Source: Domibacillus sp.
GTDB lineage: Bacteria; Bacillota; Bacilli; Bacillales; Domibacillaceae
Direction: 5' to 3'
NCBI GenBank assembly: GCA_031177795.1
Contig: JAPSKG010000057.1
Coordinates: forward strand, 1-10,611
DNA: 10,611 bases
Shown in pieces: positions 6,456 to 10,611 of this stretch. The notes beneath the pieces were generated by a model that was not told the origin of the DNA, did no database searches, and saw only the letters and a program-made list of their open reading frames with translations. How positions within the stretch are numbered: the stretch's first letter is position 1; every line of letters starts with the position of its first letter. A program made the position numbers and the translations under genes.

Positions 6456-7796
6456 TTACGATTGGAGTAAAGGCTTTGCCTGAACATCCTGAACGCGATT
6501 TTTTTCCGGGGTATGCTTTAACTTGTTTACCTCGTCTTCAATATTGAAGATTTGCATAAAGAGCTCTAGCTTTTCCGCAGCACGCTTGTCACCTGCAAGT
6601 TCCTTTGCTTGCAAAACCGGGTCCTTCAACATTTGGTTTACAATGCTTTTCGTATGCTTGCTTAAAACCTTTCGGTCACGTTCTGATAAATGAGGCAATT
6701 TCCGTTCAAGGCTTTCCATTGTTTCCGACTGAATAGCAAGAGCTTTTTGTCGAAGCGCTGAAATAACAGGCACAACACCAAGCAAATTCAGCCAGTCATT
6801 AAAAGCGACTATTTCATTTTCAATCATTAAACCGATTTTTTCAGCTGCTTTTTCCCGCTCAACAAGATTTGCCTGCACGATGCCTTCCAGGTCATCAATA
6901 TCATATAAAAAGACGTTGTCAAGATCGGCAATATCTGGAGCAATATCTCGCGGTACAGCAATATCAACCATAAAAAGCGGGCGCCCTTTACGCATTTTCG
7001 TTACATTTGTCATGATGCTTTTTGTAATTACATATTCTTTTGCGCCTGTAGAACTTATTAAAATATCTGCCTCAACAAGAGCATTTTGAAGTTCATCCAT
7101 TGTTTTTGCTTGCCCATCAAAACGTCCGGCAAGCGCTTCTGCTTTTTCAAACGTCCGATTCATCACGGTTACTTTCGTAGCACCGCTTCCGTGCAAGTTT
7201 TTTATCGCAAGTTCGCCCATTTTTCCGGCTCCTAAAACAAGAACATGGCGTCCGTTTAAATGCCCGAAAATTTTCTTTGCAAGCTCAACTGCTGCATAGC
7301 TAACTGAAACAGCGTTAGCCCCAATATCTGTTTCAGCATGAGCTCGTTTGGCCAGTGTTACCGCTTGCTTGAATAAATGATTAAAAACAGTGCCGGTTGC
7401 CCCTATTTCCTGTGATTGAAGAAAACTTGCACGGACTTGTCCAAGAATTTGCGTTTCGCCAAGAACCATAGAGTTAAGGCCTGCAGAAACACGAAGCAAA
7501 TGTTCAACCGCAGCTTCCTGTTCATAAATGAACAAGTAAGGTGTGAACTCAGCCTGTGGAATATGAAACCACTTAGATAAAAATTCTTTAATATAATAAC
7601 GGCCGGTATGCAGCTGATCAACGACCGCATAAATCTCTGTACGGTTACACGTTGATACAATTACGTTTTCGAGCATGCTTTTTTGTTTTTGAAGCTCGGT
7701 CATTGCTGCAGCAAGCGTGTTTTCTTGAAAAGATAGACGCTCGCGGATTTCTACCGGGGCTGTTTTATAGTTTAGTCCCACCGTGATGATATACAC
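6456..7796 (-). CDS. hemA: Glutamyl-tRNA reductase
   Basis: First committed enzyme of haem synthesis by the C5 route; reduces Glu-tRNA to glutamate-1-semialdehyde with NADPH. The 446 residues start (M)YIITVGLNYKTAPVEIRE. The catalytic Cys50 is in VSTCNRTEIYAV; GLNSMVLGETQILGQV (106-121) is the substrate-domain signature; VLVLGAGKMGELA (about 185-197) is the NADPH-binding loop; the C-terminal helical dimerisation region follows. The start is GTG at 7796, preceded by GGGGGTG (7805-7811) at 8 bases. It is the first gene of the hemAXCDBL operon and has its own promoter upstream. Confidence 0.98.
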   Translation of the reverse strand: MYIITVGLNYKTAPVEIRERLSFQENTLAAAMTELQKQKSMLENVIVSTCNRTEIYAVVDQLHTGRYYIKEFLSKWFHIPQAEFTPYLFIYEQEAAVEHLLRVSAGLNSMVLGETQILGQVRASFLQSQEIGATGTVFNHLFKQAVTLAKRAHAETDIGANAVSVSYAAVELAKKIFGHLNGRHVLVLGAGKMGELAIKNLHGSGATKVTVMNRTFEKAEALAGRFDGQAKTMDELQNALVEADILISSTGAKEYVITKSIMTNVTKMRKGRPLFMVDIAVPRDIAPDIADLDNVFLYDIDDLEGIVQANLVEREKAAEKIGLMIENEIVAFNDWLNLLGVVPVISALRQKALAIQSETMESLERKLPHLSERDRKVLSKHTKSIVNQMLKDPVLQAKELAGDKRAAEKLELFMQIFNIEDEVNKLKHTPEKNRVQDVQAKPLLQS

Positions 7797-7834
7797 GTAG
7801 CTTGCACCCCCGAAAAACGAATCATTTGAAATTG

Positions 7835-7843
7835 ATTATATCA
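7835..7843 (-). promoter_or_regulatory. Extended -10 promoter for the hemA operon
   Basis: On the minus strand TGATATAAT (7835-7843) is an extended -10 (TGnTATAAT). No good -35 lies at 17 bases; the nearest, TTGAAT (7862-7867), is 21 bases away. Transcription would start near 7828, giving a leader of about 30 bases. B. subtilis hemA is repressed by PerR; a short dyad TTAT-GAT-ATAA overlaps this -10, but it is a poor match to the 15-base PerR box, so I do not call an operator. Confidence 0.6.
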
Positions 7844-7934
7844 TAACTCAGCATTTTTATTATTCAAAATTTGTGAACATATGCTAACATAAAAGGCAGT
7901 AGTTTTTCATTTTTGTCATGCAAAATTAAAAAAG

Positions 7935-7962
7935 GCAACGCCTTTGTGACCCACATCCTGTG
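7935..7962. repeat. 28-bp direct repeat, copy 1 (hemA upstream region)
   Basis: Starts gcaacgcctttgtgaccc and ends atcctgtg; identical over 28 bases to 8000-8027. Its inner part can form caca-tcc-tgtg. gcctttg (7940-7946) can pair with caaaggc (7971-7977), or its gccttt with the aaaggc just before it (7931-7936), so several alternative hairpins exist. It lies in the 307-base divergent gap between hemA and the plus-strand membrane gene, a stretch that otherwise holds only the hemA promoter and AT-rich sequence; I see no small gene in it. Confidence 0.9.
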
Positions 7963-7999
7963 TTACGGAGCAAAGGCTAAAAAATCGCGACGTCCTGTC

Positions 8000-8027
8000 G
8001 CAACGCCTTTGTGACCCACATCCTGTG
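8000..8027. repeat. 28-bp direct repeat, copy 2 (hemA upstream region)
   Basis: Exact second copy of 7935-7962, 65 bases further on. Here the inner hairpin is stronger: cccaca-tcc-tgtggg (8015-8029). Between the copies lies gcgac-gtcct-gtcgc (7987-8001), another hairpin with the same (A/G)TCCTGT core. The block looks like a composite of short palindromic intergenic repeats of the REP kind, possibly present many times in the genome. Confidence 0.9.
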
Positions 8028-8103
8028 GGCCTCTACTTTATAAATATTATCAAAAAGAAATTATTTTTGCAATAGAACGAACTGGAAAGCGGGGACAAAG
8101 AAA

Positions 8104-8592
8104 ATGAATGGACAGCGTATTTTTCCAGGCATTATTTTAATTGAATTTGGCTTGTACTTTTTTTTACAGCAATCAGCTTTTACCTGGATAAAGCCTTTTC
8201 TGGGCTGGCCTGCTTTTCTTCTTATTACAGGCATTGCTTTTTTGGCACAGGGATACAAAGGTGATACTGGCATTTTGCCGGGCGTTGTGTTATCTGGCTT
8301 TGGCCTTCACTTTTATGTTGTCGATTATATTGGATGGTGGGCTAATGATACAGGTGTTTTTATTTTAATAATCGCTGTCGGCTTTTTGCTTCAATATCAA
8401 AAAACAGGACATGGACTGCTGCATGGCGTATTGTTTTTGTTTTTAGCAGCTATTACTCTTTTTTATGAAACCGTCAAACAATGGTTTGGCCCCGTTAATT
8501 CTCTGTGGCCATTTTGGCCTTTGATTTTAATTTCCGCAGGTGGTTATCTTCTTTTTATTAATAAAAGCAGTGGCCGATCTGCTAAACGCTGA
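8104..8592 (+). CDS. Small multi-spanning membrane protein, LiaF/DUF5668-like N-terminal type
   Basis: 162 residues made almost wholly of hydrophobic segments: IFPGIILIEFGLYFFLQ, PFLGWPAFLLITGIAFLA, GILPGVVLSGFGLHFYVV, DTGVFILIIAVGFLLQY, LLHGVLFLFLAAITLFY and a last segment WPFWPLILISAGGYLLF, with a basic tail SSGRSAKR. The repeated pattern of a glycine/proline-rich turn followed by a helix resembles the LiaI/LiaF-type transmembrane region seen in cell-envelope stress proteins; the assignment is by pattern only. The ATG follows GCGGGGA (8089-8095). It sits between hemA and ysxC, where B. subtilis has ysxD, so it may be the positional equivalent; I cannot confirm homology. It is oriented against the flanking operons and ends at a shared terminator. 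Confidence 0.85.
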   Translation: MNGQRIFPGIILIEFGLYFFLQQSAFTWIKPFLGWPAFLLITGIAFLAQGYKGDTGILPGVVLSGFGLHFYVVDYIGWWANDTGVFILIIAVGFLLQYQKTGHGLLHGVLFLFLAAITLFYETVKQWFGPVNSLWPFWPLILISAGGYLLFINKSSGRSAKR

Positions 8593-8620
8593 TGACATCT
8601 TTTACATTTTTTCTGAACAT

Positions 8621-8638
8621 GCCAAAAATATTTTTGGC
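8621..8638. repeat. Perfect 18-bp palindrome downstream of the membrane gene
   Basis: GCCAAAAATATTTTTGGC is a perfect palindrome 28 bases after the stop at 8592 and 17 bases before the strong terminator. It lacks a T-run, so it is not a typical terminator itself. It might protect the mRNA 3' end or bind a dimeric protein; no role is shown. Confidence 0.6.
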
Positions 8639-8655
8639 TTATCCACAAAACCATT

Positions 8656-8692
8656 AAAAAAGCGGCTCTCTTTTACAGAGAGCCGCTTTTTT
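8656..8692. terminator. Bidirectional terminator between convergent genes
   Basis: agcggctctct (8661-8671) and agagagccgct (8677-8687) form a perfect 11-bp stem with a 5-base loop, extended by A5 and T5 on the two sides, so both strands end in a T-run. It serves the plus-strand membrane gene and the minus-strand lon-ysxC transcript. The ysxC stop codon (8691-8693) overlaps its edge. Confidence 0.93.
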
Positions 8693-9314
8693 ATTCTTCT
8701 AGTTCTTCAACCTCTTCATACATTTTATCTTCATACATGCGTTTTTTTACTGCTTTCCAAACCTCATCTTTTCCCAGGCCGGTTTCTGATGAAAAAATAA
8801 TAATATCGTCAATCGGATCAAAGTCCAGTGTTTCTTTCACTATTTTTAAATGTTTTTGCCATTTCCCTTTTGGAATTTTATCCGCTTTTGTTGCAATGAC
8901 GATGGCCGGAATTTCATAATGCTTTAAAAACTCATACATCGCTACATCGTCGGCAGACGGAGCATGACGTAAGTCAACGATGTGAATACAAGCTGAAAGC
9001 TGCGGACGATCTGTCATATATGTTTCAATCATACGCCCCCATGCTTCCCGTTCAGTTTTCGATACTTTGGCATATCCATAGCCCGGAACATCTACAAAAA
9101 ACAGAGCTTCCTCAATTTTGTAAAAATTCAGCGTCTGTGTTTTACCCGGCTTTGAGGAAATACGCGCCATGCTTTTTCGGCCAATCATTTTGTTGATAAA
9201 CGATGATTTTCCGACATTCGAACGGCCGGCAAGTGCAAATTCAGGCAATCCGATCGTTGGATACTGATGAGGCTTTGCCGCACTGATGACCAATTCTACA
9301 TTATTTACTTTCAT
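8691..9314 (-). CDS. ysxC: Ribosome biogenesis GTP-binding protein YsxC (EngB)
   Basis: Essential TrmE-Era-type GTPase that acts in late assembly of the 50S subunit. The 207 residues contain all nucleotide motifs in order: G1 GRSNVGKSS (30-38), the G2 region with KPGKTQTLNFY (56-65), G3 DVPGYGYAK (75-83), G4 TKAD (142-145) and G5 FSSETGLG (174-181). A short acidic tail (YEEVEELEE) ends the protein. The ATG at 9314 overlaps the lon stop by four bases and is preceded by GGAGGAAG within the last codons of lon, so the two genes are translationally coupled. The same lon-ysxC order occurs in B. subtilis. Confidence 0.97.
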   Translation of the reverse strand: MKVNNVELVISAAKPHQYPTIGLPEFALAGRSNVGKSSFINKMIGRKSMARISSKPGKTQTLNFYKIEEALFFVDVPGYGYAKVSKTEREAWGRMIETYMTDRPQLSACIHIVDLRHAPSADDVAMYEFLKHYEIPAIVIATKADKIPKGKWQKHLKIVKETLDFDPIDDIIIFSSETGLGKDEVWKAVKKRMYEDKMYEEVEELEE

Positions 9315-10611
9315 TTATTGCTTCCTCCGATTGCGATGCCCAACACTTCATCCATTGTAGAAACCGGCAAAAATGTCAGTCCCTCGCGAATGCTCATCGG
9401 TACATCGTCGATATCTTTTTCATTATCTTTTGGCAAAATGATTGTGGTAAGACCCGCTCGATGCGCGCCTAATGATTTTTCTTTTACACCGCCTATTGGC
9501 AGCACCCGGCCACGCAATGTTATTTCCCCTGTCATTCCTACCTCACGCCGAACTGGCTGCCCTGTAAGAGCTGAGACAAGCGCCACACCCATCGTAATTC
9601 CGGCAGAAGGACCATCTTTTGGTACGGCCCCTTCCGGTACATGAATGTGAATATCTTGTGTTTCATGAAAATCCGGTTTAATCCCAAGTTCATTCGCTTT
9701 TGAACGAACGTAACTAAACGCTGCCTGCGCAGACTCCTTCATTACCTCGCCAAGTTTTCCAGTTAAAATAAGCTTGCCTTTACCCGGTGAAAGCGATACT
9801 TCAATTTGCAGGGTGTCACCGCCAACCGCTGTGTAAGCCAGGCCGTTTGCTACGCCAATTTGATCTTCAGTATCAGCCTGACCATAATGGAAAATTCGTT
9901 TACCAAGGTATTCTTGTAAATTTTTATCTGTTATCGTTATGCGTTTTTTCTCATTTGAAACAATTTTCTTTGCCGCTTTACGGCAAATAGCCGCCAGCTG
10001 GCGTTCCAAGCTTCTTACTCCCGCTTCTCGTGTGTAATAGCGGACAATATCTCGAATAGCTTCTTCTTTTACTCGAATTTGGCTGGCTGCAAGCCCGTTT
10101 TCTTTTACTTGTTTTGGAAATAAATGATCTTTTGCAATATGGATTTTTTCCAGTTCTGTGTAGCCTGCAATAGAGATAACTTCCATACGGTCACGCAGCG
10201 GGCCGGGAATAGCACTTAAATCATTTGCTGTTGCAATAAACATTACATTGGATAGATCATAGGTTTCCTCAATGTAATGATCACTAAAGTTGTGATTTTG
10301 TTCCGGATCAAGCACTTCAAGAAGGGCAGCGGACGGATCACCGCGAAAATCACTTGACATTTTATCAATTTCATCCAGCAAAAAAACAGGGTTAACAGTA
10401 CCCGCTTTTTTCATTCCCTGGATGATACGGCCTGGCATTGCACCAACATACGTACGGCGGTGACCGCGAATCTCTGATTCATCCCGCACACCTCCAAGGG
10501 AAATACGCACAAAGTTACGGCCAAGCGATTCAGCTATTGAGCGGACTAAGCTGGTTTTTCCAACTCCCGGAGGACCTCCCAGGCAAAGAATTGGACCGCG
10601 AAGTGATTGGG
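9311..10611 (-). CDS. lon: ATP-dependent protease Lon, C-terminal part (5' end outside window)
   Basis: AAA+ serine protease that degrades misfolded and regulatory proteins in the cytoplasm. About 432 codons are visible. The fragment opens just before Walker A (GGPPGVGKTS, near 10550-10580), followed by Walker B VFLLDEIDKMS and the sensor/arginine-finger stretch around FIATANDLSAIPGPLRDRME. The C-terminal protease domain has PKDGPSAGITMGVAL with the catalytic Ser (codon near 9605-9607) and GGVKEKSLGAHRAG with the catalytic Lys (near 9476-9478), 43 residues apart as in E. coli Lon. The frame is open to the window edge; apparent internal starts such as GTG 10510 lie within the ATPase domain and are not real. 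The stop is TGA at 9311-9313, overlapping the ysxC start. Probably lonA by context. Confidence 0.97.
   Translation of the reverse strand, partial: QSLRGPILCLGGPPGVGKTSLVRSIAESLGRNFVRISLGGVRDESEIRGHRRTYVGAMPGRIIQGMKKAGTVNPVFLLDEIDKMSSDFRGDPSAALLEVLDPEQNHNFSDHYIEETYDLSNVMFIATANDLSAIPGPLRDRMEVISIAGYTELEKIHIAKDHLFPKQVKENGLAASQIRVKEEAIRDIVRYYTREAGVRSLERQLAAICRKAAKKIVSNEKKRITITDKNLQEYLGKRIFHYGQADTEDQIGVANGLAYTAVGGDTLQIEVSLSPGKGKLILTGKLGEVMKESAQAAFSYVRSKANELGIKPDFHETQDIHIHVPEGAVPKDGPSAGITMGVALVSALTGQPVRREVGMTGEITLRGRVLPIGGVKEKSLGAHRAGLTTIILPKDNEKDIDDVPMSIREGLTFLPVSTMDEVLGIAIGGSNK

Noticed and set aside
7835..7880. PerR box at the hemA promoter
   Set aside because: B. subtilis hemA is PerR-controlled, and AT-rich dyads such as TTAT-GAT-ATAA occur here, but none matches the 15-base PerR operator well enough.
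7935..8027. Two 28-bp identical repeats with a 37-bp spacer, resembling a minimal CRISPR array
   Set aside because: There are only two copies, the spacer itself contains a hairpin related to the repeat, further partial hairpins flank it, and no cas genes or leader are present. It fits dispersed palindromic repeats better.
1..10611. A novel defence, mobile or secondary-metabolite system
   Set aside because: All sizeable genes belong to a conserved housekeeping neighbourhood; no recombinase, toxin-antitoxin pair, nuclease or modification gene is present.

Overview
This is a chromosomal core region of a low-GC, endospore-forming Bacillota, most likely a member of the Bacillaceae. Four things point there: the gene order valS / spoVID / hemL-hemB-hemD-hemC-hemX-hemA / ysxC / lon (the Bacillus subtilis order read in reverse), a T-box element before valS, a SpoVID-type spore morphogenesis protein, and strong AAGGAGG-type ribosome binding sites. 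I cannot name the species from sequence alone.

Layout (nearly everything is on the minus strand, so it reads right to left). Positions 10611-8691 hold the C-terminal part of the Lon protease gene, overlapping ysxC/engB (ribosome-assembly GTPase), closed by a strong bidirectional terminator. On the plus strand, converging on that terminator, is a small multi-spanning membrane protein gene (8104-8592). The 307-base gap 7797-8103 holds the hemA promoter and a block of hairpins containing a perfect 28-bp direct repeat. Positions 7796-1607 are the complete, tightly packed haem operon hemA-hemX-hemC-hemD-hemB-hemL, ending at an intrinsic terminator. Its products take glutamyl-tRNA to uroporphyrinogen III: HemA and HemL make 5-aminolevulinate, HemB porphobilinogen, HemC hydroxymethylbilane, and HemD closes the ring. 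HemX is a membrane protein known in B. subtilis to lower HemA levels.

Positions 1570-541 are the altered part of the neighbourhood. A SpoVID-like gene with a plausible sigma-E promoter ends early, without the C-terminal LysM domain of B. subtilis SpoVID. The ysxE gene that lies between spoVID and valS in B. subtilis is absent. A small plus-strand ORF for a Cys-rich membrane peptide sits there instead, and its last codons are antisense to the last codons of spoVID. Next comes a T-box antiterminator/terminator pair before valS that has no recognisable Stem I or specifier loop. The window ends within the N-terminal fifth of valS (521-1).

No phage, transposon, CRISPR or defence locus is visible. 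The haem operon is ordinary. The points worth a second look are the apparently truncated T-box, the shortened spoVID with its antisense small gene, the hairpin-repeat block upstream of hemA, and a terminator-like hairpin antisense to hemX.
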